A stretch of DNA of 46,736 nt, from NCBI GenBank assembly GCA_041576975.1, contig JBFGJY010000015.1:1-46736 (forward strand), given 5' to 3'. Source of the stretch: JBFGJY01 sp041576975 (GTDB taxonomy: Bacteria > Pseudomonadota > Gammaproteobacteria > UBA4575). Both the position numbers and the translations under genes were made by a program. Numbering within the stretch: position 1 is the first letter of the stretch; every line of letters starts with the position of its first letter. Shown piece by piece: positions 16,204 to 24,470 of this stretch. The notes under the pieces were generated by a model. It was not told the origin of the DNA, did not search any database, and saw only the letters and a list, made by a program, of their open reading frames with translations.

Positions 16204-16264
16204 ATCTCCACCTTTTATGAGTTTTATTTTATATATACAATAATAAATAATATGCGAATGCTTT

Positions 16265-16278
16265 TTGATTTAGGTCAA
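16265..16278 (-). promoter_or_regulatory. FNR/Anr-like box upstream of small membrane protein
   Basis: TTGATTTAGGTCAA matches TTGAT-N4-ATCAA at 9 of 10 positions. Its centre is 68.5 bases before the ATG at 16203. Confidence 0.7.
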
Positions 16279-16374
16279 CGTGTGGCCAATCAATAGCTTA
16301 TAAAAGGGCATAAAATTATATAGTATAAAGATATTTTTATAATAAAATTTAGATATATTGAGAAAATTTAAACT

Positions 16375-16736
16375 CTAGTCAGAAAGTATCCATGTCATGG
16401 CATCTGCTTGAGTAAAAGCATAGTGCCTCGCCTCGGTCTTTAAGAAGGGCTGGATAATATCAACTACATTATTTAAAACTTTACTATGAGTAATCGCAGC
16501 TATTTTGCATATATTTTTGTGATAGTTTTTTACAAATTTAACATGTGACAATATCGCTTTGATATTTTTCCACCTAGGAAAATGTTCATTGTAAATTATA
16601 AATCCTTTTAAATTACCATTATCTTTTATGTAAAGGTTGATTTCCTTTACTATTTTCGAGAAATTATTTTTTCAAGAGGAAAAATTGGTTTTATTTTTGG
16701 CATACCTGCAACTTTGTCTAGTTCTAGTTCTATCAT
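16375..16736 (-). pseudogene. SpoIIAA-like (STAS) gene broken by a one-base loss
   Basis: Starting at ATG 16734-16736 the frame reads MIELELDKVAGMPKIKP and soon stops. The other frame continues from NNFSKIVKEINLYIKDNG through GFIIYNEHFPRWKNIKAI to a stop at 16375-16377. Together they match the whole length (about 120 residues) of the SpoIIAA-like/STAS family, with the typical 'GLIIYtE.FPGW....ALISHlKFVK.HHKKI.RIA' pattern and an end like 'F..AeA.eWI'. The break lies in a run of six T on the plus strand (16667-16672). Adding one base restores one frame of 121 codons including the stop. A perfect FNR box sits upstream. Confidence 0.75.
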
Positions 16737-16795
16737 TCTCAATTATTAACTTAGCCTTCGAGCAAGCACGATAGCATTTTAGATGTTTATTCTTA

Positions 16796-16809
16796 TTGAT
16801 TTAAATCAA
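16796..16809 (-). promoter_or_regulatory. Perfect FNR/Anr box upstream of the broken SpoIIAA-like gene
   Basis: TTGATTTAAATCAA is a perfect 10 of 10 palindrome. Its centre is 66.5 bases before the pseudogene ATG, exactly the spacing seen at two cytochrome genes. The control site has survived although the gene is broken. Confidence 0.8.
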
Positions 16810-16990
16810 CAGAGTAATTATCAGTGATTTATGGATTTTGTGGGAGCCAGTTTTCTTGCGCTGTTATCAAATAGTGTTAAATTATATATTTAAAATTATT
16901 TGTGGGGCGTGCAAATTAATTATCAACTTTGTTGATACACGATACATTAATAATTGCGTTACCATAATAGTTAATGATGGGCAATTAAGG

Positions 16991-17434
16991 TTACAGCTTA
17001 GGTTCTTGTATGGAATAAAGATATAAGAGTAATTCAAAAATACGCCCTCTTACCAAGGTCTTTGCATACTGAGGGCTAACTACTGACCATGTTTCTTCAC
17101 TATATCGATCACCCCAAATTGGCATTAGGCGAGTACCGTGAGATTTCACTATTTCACGGCCGTCTATAACCAAATAAATTTCTATAAAAGGGAAAACCCC
17201 ATCATTTTTGATCAGTAACTGTGTTAAATCAGCTGGTTTAAACACTAATGCAAAGGAATAGGGGCCATCGCCTTTTGCATCCTCTCCATGGCATAGCGCG
17301 CATCTTTGCTGAAACTCTTTTTCCCCTTCAATTACTAATTCGTCTATTTCACTTGCATTTGCTGCACAGTTAAAAATAATGACGAGTAATAGTATTAGTT
17401 TAAGACTTATTAATACTTTATTTAAAACATTCAT
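16991..17434 (-). CDS. Small periplasmic c-type cytochrome (third paralogue)
   Basis: A 147-residue monohaem cytochrome c with a signal peptide (about 1-27, ending ANASE), haem site CALCHG followed by EDAKGDGP, and a probable Met ligand in TRLMPIWGDRY. It is a paralogue of the pair at 6726-7567, sharing FKPADLTQL and the 'FPFIEIY' segment. It is single rather than in an operon. A perfect FNR palindrome is centred 66.5 bases upstream of the ATG. By family it is a periplasmic electron carrier. The partner is unknown. Confidence 0.92.
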   Translation of the reverse strand: MNVLNKVLISLKLILLLVIIFNCAANASEIDELVIEGEKEFQQRCALCHGEDAKGDGPYSFALVFKPADLTQLLIKNDGVFPFIEIYLVIDGREIVKSHGTRLMPIWGDRYSEETWSVVSPQYAKTLVRGRIFELLLYLYSIQEPKL

Positions 17435-17493
17435 AAAAATATCAAGTGATGATTTGACTTAACTTTAGAGTATTAAAATTAGTGAAATATTAG

Positions 17494-17507
17494 TTGATAT
17501 AAATCAA
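17494..17507 (-). promoter_or_regulatory. Perfect FNR/Anr box upstream of third cytochrome
   Basis: The plus strand reads TTGATATAAATCAA, matching all 10 consensus positions. A TAATAC-like -10 element begins about 19 bases past the box on the minus strand, fitting a class II FNR promoter. Confidence 0.82.
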
Positions 17508-17659
17508 GCTGTATTGTTAAAACTCTAAGATTAGTTCTTATATGTATTAAATACTTATCTATTTGCTAGTATCTCGATTTATGATTATATAATCAATGCC
17601 CATCTAGTATTTCAACTCAGTATTTATAGATGTGGATAAATAATTTTTGGAAAGTATAG

Positions 17660-17871
17660 ATTCGTTTAGTAGGTGCTTTTGTAGCAAATCTAATCCCTAA
17701 GCTCCACTCAAATCTTCAGCCCGTCACCAAGGAAAAAATTGCACTAAGTGAAGGCTAGGTATAGTTCTAGTTTCTGGAAATAAATGGGTCATTAAGGGCA
17801 ATCGTCTTACTCAAAGGATTAAGTGGAAGGATGCAAAAGGGTATATACATTGGTCAAGAAATTTAAGCTGA
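17660..17871 (+). pseudogene. Unidentified decayed coding remnant
   Basis: The 524-base gap between the cytochrome and the E2 gene contains two protein-like stretches in different plus-strand frames. One (17660-17758) includes LVGAFVANLIPKLHSNL. The other ends at TGA 17869-17871 and includes GNKWVIKGNRLTQRIKW. Neither has a start and I recognise no family. They read like one decayed gene interrupted by a frameshift, but chance ORFs cannot be excluded. The rest of the gap shows nothing except the FNR box at its left end. Confidence 0.25.
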
Positions 17872-17958
17872 TCTTCTCTCCACTGTAATTGCTCTCGTGT
17901 ACCGAAATTTAATAGATACCCTGCTCAATCAAAAAAATATATTTCCTAAGTACAAATG

Positions 17959-19086
17959 TTACTCTGCGAGCACAAGATCATCGATGGCTCGTGCTAGGAA
18001 TCGGGTCGCTTCACCACCGGTGACGGATCGATGGTCAAAAGTCAGAGATAAAGGAAGTATATGGTGTACAACGGCGCGATCATCCACAGCAACTACTTGT
18101 AAGCGAATATGTCCCGCGCCTAATATTGCAACGGTAGGTGGCACAACAATTGGATCTGCATAACGACCCCCAAAGGTACCGAAATTTGATAATGTAAAAG
18201 TGTAACCGCGTAATTCTTCTGCAGGGATTTTCCTGGCATGCACATCGCGTTTAATTTTATTTAAAGCATTTCTTAAATCTTCACGGTTGCGGTTGCCAAC
18301 ATCTCTCAATACGGGTACAAACAAACCATCTTTTGTATCAACAGCAACACCTAAATCTATTTTTTCTAAAACACGCCTACCGACAGCGTGACTGTCGTAC
18401 CAGGCATTTAGTGAAGGTTCTACTTTACATCCACTCACAATCGCTCGAATCAATCGTATGGTAACATCTTCTTCTTTGGCCCAAGCATCTATATCTGCAT
18501 CATCATTAATCGTTACCGGTACTACTTCTGCATGTGCTTGAGACATGGTACGTGCCATGGTTCGACGCGTACCTCGCAGTAATTCCATGGGGCCTACTTC
18601 ATCCAGAATTTTTGCAACTCGCTCAACATCTTTTGCAGAAATCATTCCATCCGGGCCAGTAGGTGTTACGATAGATAGATCTACATCAAGGCGATGCGCG
18701 AGTGCACGTACTGCTGGGGTTACCTTGAGACCATGAGCTGTATGACCAACATGTAGGGCAGATTCTGCAATTACATTTTTACCTTCTTTTACCTCGCCTA
18801 CTACAGTACCGGCATTATCAGTTTTAACTTTTTGTTGGTTTATTTCAGGGCTGCCAGAAGAAAATTCGACAAGGGGGTCACCGACATTAATAATGTCACC
18901 AACGTTTCCATATAGTTTGTAAATTGTTGCGGCTTCTGGACTGGGTAAATCAACCACTGCCTTATCGGTTTCAACAGATACAAGCGGTTGATCAAGCTGT
19001 ATTTCATCGCCAGGTTTTACATGCCATTCCACTATCTCAGCATCTTGCAGTCCTTCACCTAGATCTGGAAGTTTAAATATGGTCAT
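17959..19086 (-). CDS. 2-oxoacid dehydrogenase E2 (dihydrolipoyl acyltransferase)
   Basis: A 375-residue E2 with one lipoyl domain (about 1-76, lipoyl Lys42 in VETDKAVVDLPS), a linker, a peripheral-subunit-binding domain (about 118-156, VTPAVRALAHRL) and a catalytic acyltransferase domain (about 165-375). The active-site segment is DHRSVTGGEATRF. H352 is kept, while the usual Asp of HRxxDG is Thr356, a variation I also associate with some E2 subfamilies. It would transfer acyl groups from E1 to CoA in a pyruvate or branched-chain oxoacid dehydrogenase complex. The ATG overlaps the E1 beta stop (ATGA). No E3 gene is in the window. Confidence 0.92.
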   Translation of the reverse strand: MTIFKLPDLGEGLQDAEIVEWHVKPGDEIQLDQPLVSVETDKAVVDLPSPEAATIYKLYGNVGDIINVGDPLVEFSSGSPEINQQKVKTDNAGTVVGEVKEGKNVIAESALHVGHTAHGLKVTPAVRALAHRLDVDLSIVTPTGPDGMISAKDVERVAKILDEVGPMELLRGTRRTMARTMSQAHAEVVPVTINDDADIDAWAKEEDVTIRLIRAIVSGCKVEPSLNAWYDSHAVGRRVLEKIDLGVAVDTKDGLFVPVLRDVGNRNREDLRNALNKIKRDVHARKIPAEELRGYTFTLSNFGTFGGRYADPIVVPPTVAILGAGHIRLQVVAVDDRAVVHHILPLSLTFDHRSVTGGEATRFLARAIDDLVLAE

Positions 19087-20063
19087 GTGTATCCCAATGA
19101 ATTCTTTACAGCAGTAAGAATTCGATCTACATCAAGCATGTATTTATTCTCTAGTCTAAATAATGGCATGATCGTGTCATAACCGGTAACTCTTTGTACG
19201 GGGGCTAGCAAGTTTAGCAGTCCATATTCTGCAAGTTGCGCTGCAATCTCGGCACCAACACCCACAGTGCGTGGTCCTTCATGCACAATGACACATCGCC
19301 CAGTATTTTCAACCGATTCCAAAATGGTTTCTATATCTAATGGCTTTATTGTTGCAACGTCGATTACTTCTGCACTAACACCTTCTTCGTCTAACTTTTC
19401 CGCAGCAAGTAAGGTTTCATGAAGCATGGCACCCCATGAAACTAAAGTAATGTCAGAACCTTCTCTTAAGGTAAAACAAACATCTAAAGGTAATGCCGCA
19501 CCGTTATCTGGTACATTTTGTTTCATCAATCGATACACCCGTTTAGGCTCTAAAAATATGACAGGATCCGGGTCGCGAATGGCGGCCAGTAATAAGCCAT
19601 AGGCGCGCAAAGGAGAAGAGGGAATGACTACACGTATACCAGGAATGTGAGCAAAGATGGATTCGGTACTTTCAGAATGATGCTCGGGGGCGTGTATGCC
19701 ACCTCCAAATGGTGCGCGCAGCACCATCGGGCACGACAAGCGACCGCGCGTGCGATTTCGCATTCGCCCAGCATGATTAATAATTTGATCAATGGTTGAA
19801 TAAATAAAGCCCATAAATTGGATTTCCGCCACAGGTTTAAGTCCTTCTGCAGCTAGCCCTATTGCCATTCCCGCAATAAGTGTCTCTGCAAGCGGTGTAT
19901 CAATGACTCTCGTCTTACCAAATTTTTTTTGCAGTCCTTCGGTGGCACGAAAAACTCCTCCATTTACTCCTACATCCTCACCTAAAATTATCACGTCTTC
20001 ATCTGCAGCCATCTCATATGCAAGTGCTTGGTTCACTGCATCAACTAAAGTGATCTCAGTCAT
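19083..20063 (-). CDS. 2-oxoacid dehydrogenase E1 component, beta subunit
   Basis: A 326-residue transketolase-like beta subunit. Family segments are MAADEDVIILGEDVG, GVFRATEGL, and the EIQFMGFIYSTIDQIINHAGRMR region with GGGIHAPEHHSES, then VIVHEGPRTVGVGAEIA in the C-terminal domain. Together with E1 alpha it decarboxylates a 2-oxoacid with thiamine diphosphate and passes the acyl group to E2. It overlaps E1 alpha by eight bases and E2 by four, a tightly coupled operon. Sequence alone does not separate pyruvate from branched-chain substrates. The amino-acid catabolism context makes branched-chain substrates plausible. Confidence 0.94.
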   Translation of the reverse strand: MTEITLVDAVNQALAYEMAADEDVIILGEDVGVNGGVFRATEGLQKKFGKTRVIDTPLAETLIAGMAIGLAAEGLKPVAEIQFMGFIYSTIDQIINHAGRMRNRTRGRLSCPMVLRAPFGGGIHAPEHHSESTESIFAHIPGIRVVIPSSPLRAYGLLLAAIRDPDPVIFLEPKRVYRLMKQNVPDNGAALPLDVCFTLREGSDITLVSWGAMLHETLLAAEKLDEEGVSAEVIDVATIKPLDIETILESVENTGRCVIVHEGPRTVGVGAEIAAQLAEYGLLNLLAPVQRVTGYDTIMPLFRLENKYMLDVDRILTAVKNSLGYT

Positions 20064-21132
20064 TTAGTTTGTTTTCCCTTGTAGCCTTTTGGCGTTGTTT
20101 AATTAACTCCCTTGGCAGTTCTGCGTACAGGTAATCAAACATACTTTCTAATGGCTGCGGTGGTGTATTTAGATATTGTTGAACTTCATTTTCTACAATC
20201 TTCTCACATTCATGATGCAGTTTATTATCTTGCTCATCATTCCAATTATATTTTGTCCTTAATAGTGCGTTTATTCTATTAATGGGGTCGTATTTTAATT
20301 GTTCTTCAACTTCATGTTGACTTCGATAATGAGTAGCATCATCTGCTGTAGTATGGTCACTCAATCGATAGGTCAACGCTTCTATGATGCTTGGTCCGTT
20401 TCTATTTCGTGCTTTGTGCAATGCTGCAGAAAAACGTTCGCGTAAAGCAATAACATCATTGCCATCTACTTGTTCGCCATGTATACCGGCTGCTATTGCT
20501 TTTTGTGCAAGCGTCTGTGCATGAGATTGTATGCTGCGAGGTACTGAAATTGCCCATTGATTATTATTGATTACGAATACGATTGGTAATTGCCAGACGC
20601 CAGCAGCATTGATTGCTTCATAAAAATCGCCTTTTGAGGTCCCCCCGTCGCCCAATACACAGACGGCAACACGATCTTCATTGCGATATTTAATAGCATA
20701 AGCAACGCCTACTGCATGGGGAGCATGACTCGCGACGGGCACGCTAATTGGGAAATCGTGTTTTGCATCAGAAAAACACATACCACGTTCATCCCCACCC
20801 CAATATAATAAAATATTAGAGATTTTGACTCCGCGTTGTAATTGCGCACCATATTCTCTATACGAGGGTAGTAGTACATCTTCGGGCCGCATTACATCAC
20901 CAATGGCAACACCCACTGCTTCTTGACCAAGAGACGAGGCATATGTCCCTAATTTGCCGGTGCGCTGTAGACTTATTGCTTTTTGATCGAATAAACGGGT
21001 TAGCACCATCATTCGATAAAGTGAGAGTAAACTGTTAGTGTCATATGTAAATTTTGGTAAGTCTTGAACTATTTCACCCAAATGATTTACATATTGAGTG
21101 TAGCCAATTTCAAACCTTATGATTTGCGACAT
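20056..21132 (-). CDS. 2-oxoacid dehydrogenase E1 component, alpha subunit
   Basis: A 358-residue thiamine diphosphate subunit. The TPP/Mg motif runs from GDGGTSKGDFYEA (161-173) to VINNNQ (187-192). The phosphorylation-loop-like YRLSDHTTADDATHYR lies near 258-273. It is the first gene of the E1 alpha-E1 beta-E2 operon, with a strong AAGGAG ribosome site. Layout and length fit two-subunit PDH/BCKDH-type E1 enzymes rather than the large homodimeric AceE. It is divergent from the tryptophan dioxygenase gene across an 88-base gap. The exact substrate is uncertain. Confidence 0.94.
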   Translation of the reverse strand: MSQIIRFEIGYTQYVNHLGEIVQDLPKFTYDTNSLLSLYRMMVLTRLFDQKAISLQRTGKLGTYASSLGQEAVGVAIGDVMRPEDVLLPSYREYGAQLQRGVKISNILLYWGGDERGMCFSDAKHDFPISVPVASHAPHAVGVAYAIKYRNEDRVAVCVLGDGGTSKGDFYEAINAAGVWQLPIVFVINNNQWAISVPRSIQSHAQTLAQKAIAAGIHGEQVDGNDVIALRERFSAALHKARNRNGPSIIEALTYRLSDHTTADDATHYRSQHEVEEQLKYDPINRINALLRTKYNWNDEQDNKLHHECEKIVENEVQQYLNTPPQPLESMFDYLYAELPRELIKQRQKATRENKLND

Positions 21133-21298
21133 GATGTCTCCTTTTGTTAGATTATTTTAATACATTAAACCTTCTATGTACTAAACTGTTTCGGAGCATA
21201 AATTTGTGTAAAGCATTTGATTGTTTGTTCAATCAGCAACTCTTGCAGGAGAAATATTGACTTGTATAGACTGCTTAAACAGCTCGATTAAACTAGCC

Positions 21299-22132
21299 AT
21301 GAATGAAAATAGCAACAAGGAAAATAATTTAACTTACGAAGGATATCTTTGCTTAGACAGGTTGCTTAGTGCTCAAAATCCCCTTAAAGAACCCCCTCAC
21401 CACGATGAATTACTGTTTATTATACAACACCAAACCTCTGAGCTATGGATGAAATTGGTGCTTTACGAAATTGATGCTGCTATTCAATATATTCAAAATG
21501 ATTGCCTTGATCCAAGTTTCAAAATACTAGCTCGTGTAAAACTTATTCAACGGCAACTGTTTGAACAATGGGCAGTCTTGGAAACCTTAACTCCAACGGA
21601 GTATTCGAAATTTCGAAATATATTGCAACAAGCCTCTGGATTACATTCGTTGCAATACAGATCCTTTGAGTTTGTATTAGGAAACAAGAATAAACAAGCA
21701 TTGGCGTATTACAAAAGTGATTTAAATGCCTATACCAAGCTTAAAAAATTATTAGAGGCACCAAGCCTATATGAAGAATTTCTTTTATACCTACATCGCA
21801 ATAACTATGCAGTACCAAGTGAATGTATTAATCGAGATTGGTCTATGCCTCATCAGCGTAGTGAAAAACTCGTCGATGTATTTACACGAATATATACCGA
21901 TCCAGACGAACACTGGGATGCGTATAATATGTGCGAAAAATTAGTTGATATTGAAGAACAATTTCAATTATGGCGATTTCGTCATATGAAAACAGTTGAA
22001 CGAATTATTGGTTACAAGCCAGGTACCGGAGGAACTGCTGGTGTTAAATACTTAGAGCAAGTACTAAAAGTTAAATTTTTTCCCGAGTTATTCGATGTGC
22101 GCACGTCCATAGGCGAATTCACAGATGTATAA
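21299..22132 (+). CDS. kynA: Tryptophan 2,3-dioxygenase
   Basis: About 277 residues of a haem dioxygenase that opens the indole ring of L-tryptophan to N-formylkynurenine. Signatures are LTYEGYLCLDRLLSAQ, HHDELLFIIQHQTSELW, SGLHSLQYRSFEFVLGNK and the proximal-His segment RFRHMKTVERIIGYKPGTGGT. The start is uncertain. ATG 21299 places 10 residues before the conserved LTY, but a TTG at 21257 has a much better AGGAG site five bases upstream and would add 14 residues. The gene overlaps kynU by eight bases, so the two are one operon. No formamidase gene for the intermediate step is seen. Confidence 0.93.
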   Translation: MNENSNKENNLTYEGYLCLDRLLSAQNPLKEPPHHDELLFIIQHQTSELWMKLVLYEIDAAIQYIQNDCLDPSFKILARVKLIQRQLFEQWAVLETLTPTEYSKFRNILQQASGLHSLQYRSFEFVLGNKNKQALAYYKSDLNAYTKLKKLLEAPSLYEEFLLYLHRNNYAVPSECINRDWSMPHQRSEKLVDVFTRIYTDPDEHWDAYNMCEKLVDIEEQFQLWRFRHMKTVERIIGYKPGTGGTAGVKYLEQVLKVKFFPELFDVRTSIGEFTDV

Positions 22133-23330
22133 AATCGCTAGTGCTGTATCTGCACTAAATAAACAGCCTTTATCAGAAGAGCTAGTTTGTAAACATTTGC
22201 ATCCGTTATTTAGGCAGACGTTACAAGCATTCGCGCCAAAAATTTATTTGGCAAATCATTCCTTAGGGCGTCCACTAGATAAAACTAAGGATGATATAAA
22301 TACTGCGATAAATGTTTGGTATGAAAATCTAGACAGCGCATGGGAAATTTGGGGTAAACGTATAGAAGATTTTCGTCAACAAATTACAGAATTGATACAT
22401 GCACTGAGTGCAGATTGCATCGTACCAAAGATTAATGCGGGACAGGGGCTACGTGCGATTCTAAATTGTTATGATGAAAAAATTAATGTGTTAACAACTA
22501 GTGATGAGTTTAATTCACTGGATTTCATTCTTAAGAACTACCAACACCGTGGTCGCATAGAACTTAAAAGAGTAGCGCCAACGAATGGCCGTTACTATAA
22601 TTTCGATGCGTTAATTCAATCCATAGACAAATCAACGCATCTCATCGTAGTTTCTTATGTCCTATTTACTACCGGTCAATTACTAGATGAATTGGCCGAA
22701 CTAACTCATTCAGCCCACAAACAAGGTGCGTTTGTTCTTGTTGATCTCTACCACGCTGCAGGTATTGTGCCAGTGGATGTCAGTGCATTGAACATCGATT
22801 TTGCGGTCGGCGGTTGTTATAAATATTTGCGCGGTGGTCCAGGTGCTTGCTGGCTGTATATACACCCACGTCATTTGGATGGTTCTTTGCACACATTGGA
22901 TACGGGCTGGTTTGCACAGCCTGACCCATTTAGTTTTCAACGGCCCAATAATGTAGAGTTCGCTTCCGGCGGTAAAGCATTCTTTGAATCGACCCCTGCA
23001 ATTTTGACTTATTATCAGTCACAAGCAGGTCTTGAATTTGTGCTTGCCCTTGGTATACAGCGTCTACGAGAGTATTCGCTTTATCAGCAAAATTTATTAT
23101 GTGAACTTTTGCAACAACGAGGTGTAAGTGTGATTGGTACTCGAGAAAATCATGGTGCATTCATTGCGCTGCCACATCGCGATGTCGAGCAAATAACAAA
23201 GCAGTTATTGAAAGAACAAGTGGTCACAGATGCGAGAGAAGGTTATTTGCGCGTGTGCCCAGATATTTTGAATACCGCTGATGAACTTGAGATGGCAAGT
23301 ATAAAGCTTGCTAATTATTTATCTACTTAA
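22125..23330 (+). CDS. kynU: Kynureninase
   Basis: A 401-residue fold-type I PLP enzyme that cleaves kynurenine to anthranilate and alanine. Evidence is the opening IYLANHSLGRPLDKT (substrate-binding loop), DLYHAAGIVPVDVSALNIDFAVG and the PLP-lysine segment GCYKYLRGGPGACWLYIHP. It overlaps the dioxygenase by eight bases (GATGTATAA). With it, tryptophan would be carried to anthranilate if a formamidase is present elsewhere. A distant resemblance to cysteine desulfurases comes from the shared fold; the Lys segment is that of kynureninase, not SufS. Confidence 0.93.
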   Translation: MYKIASAVSALNKQPLSEELVCKHLHPLFRQTLQAFAPKIYLANHSLGRPLDKTKDDINTAINVWYENLDSAWEIWGKRIEDFRQQITELIHALSADCIVPKINAGQGLRAILNCYDEKINVLTTSDEFNSLDFILKNYQHRGRIELKRVAPTNGRYYNFDALIQSIDKSTHLIVVSYVLFTTGQLLDELAELTHSAHKQGAFVLVDLYHAAGIVPVDVSALNIDFAVGGCYKYLRGGPGACWLYIHPRHLDGSLHTLDTGWFAQPDPFSFQRPNNVEFASGGKAFFESTPAILTYYQSQAGLEFVLALGIQRLREYSLYQQNLLCELLQQRGVSVIGTRENHGAFIALPHRDVEQITKQLLKEQVVTDAREGYLRVCPDILNTADELEMASIKLANYLST

Positions 23331-23417
23331 CGTTAAAAATACACACTGTGAATAAATAGAAAGTTTAAATTGTCTAAAGTCAAATAAATTCTTGTAACTT
23401 AAAGCTAGGATTTACGG

Positions 23418-24470
23418 ATGAAGCAAGTGGATGATGCAATCGAAACAAATGGTTTTGAGTTTGTAGAGTATATTGCACATGATACTAAAGAGCTTGAAGA
23501 GCTCTTCATCCAAATGGGCTTTATTGCTGTATCTCGGCATCGTTCAAAAGATGTAACACTATATCGCCAGGGTGATATAAATTTTATCATTAACCATGAG
23601 CCACATAGTTTTGCTTCTGCATTTGCACAGGTACACGGCCCTTCCGTGTGTGCATTCGGTATACGTGTAAAAAATGCAACACTAAGCTATGAACGTCTCA
23701 AACGATTAGGCGCAAAAGAATTCCTTGGCCAGGTTGGGCCGATGGAACTCAACATACCAGCAATTTATGGAATTGGTAGGAGCTTAATTTACATTATTGA
23801 TCGATATGGTGATTCATCTATATACGATGTCGACTTTAAACCTATAGAAGGGCGGCCACGAAATCCCACGGGAGTGGGCCTAAGAGCGATAGATCATCTG
23901 ACCCATAATGTGCATCAAGGACGGATGAATCAATGGGCTGAATTTTACGAACGATTCTTTAATTTTCATGAAATAAAATATTTTGACATTCATGGCACAC
24001 AAACAGGTTTGCGTTCGCGCGCTATGGCAAGCCCTTGCGGAAAAATTCGTATACCTATTAACGAACCTTCCGATTCTAAATCACAAATCCAAGAATATAT
24101 CGAGGCCTATCATGGTGAAGGTATTCAGCATATAGCTTTACACACTGATGATATTTATACCTCAGTAGAGAGGCTAAGAGAAAACGGTATAACTTTTATG
24201 GATGTACCTGAAACGTACTATGATCAAATTGAAAAGCACATCCCTCATCATGGAGAAGACCTTGACAGATTAAGAGAAAATAAAATTCTCATCGATGGTT
24301 CTGTCAAAGATGAGCCTAATTTACTTTTGCAAATTTTCACGCAAACAGTGATAGGACCAATTTTCTTTGAGATCATACAACGTAAAGGCAATGAAGGATT
24401 TGGTGAGGGAAATTTTCAGGCTTTGTTTGAGGCAATCGAGCAAGACCAATTAAAAAGAGGAGTCATATAG
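23418..24470 (+). CDS. hpd: 4-hydroxyphenylpyruvate dioxygenase
   Basis: A 350-residue non-haem iron dioxygenase converting 4-hydroxyphenylpyruvate to homogentisate, the entry to lower tyrosine degradation. Two vicinal-oxygen-chelate halves are present. The iron ligands are H160 (AIDHLTHNV), H238 (GIQHIAL) and E318 (FFEIIQRKG), corresponding to H161, H240 and E322 of the Pseudomonas enzyme. C-terminal QRKGNEGFGEGNF is the conserved gating helix region. It is the first gene of the tyrosine set and abuts the homogentisate dioxygenase gene with no spacer. An 87-base gap separates it from kynU. Confidence 0.96.
   Translation: MKQVDDAIETNGFEFVEYIAHDTKELEELFIQMGFIAVSRHRSKDVTLYRQGDINFIINHEPHSFASAFAQVHGPSVCAFGIRVKNATLSYERLKRLGAKEFLGQVGPMELNIPAIYGIGRSLIYIIDRYGDSSIYDVDFKPIEGRPRNPTGVGLRAIDHLTHNVHQGRMNQWAEFYERFFNFHEIKYFDIHGTQTGLRSRAMASPCGKIRIPINEPSDSKSQIQEYIEAYHGEGIQHIALHTDDIYTSVERLRENGITFMDVPETYYDQIEKHIPHHGEDLDRLRENKILIDGSVKDEPNLLLQIFTQTVIGPIFFEIIQRKGNEGFGEGNFQALFEAIEQDQLKRGVI

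Noticed and set aside
16838..17026. Plus-strand ORF of 62 codons after a perfect FNR box
   Set aside because: Composition is not protein-like, there is no family match, and it overlaps the end of the cytochrome gene; the box fits the minus-strand gene better.
22125..23330. PLP enzyme as the missing cysteine desulfurase SufS
   Set aside because: It carries the kynureninase PLP-lysine and substrate motifs and is coupled to tryptophan dioxygenase.
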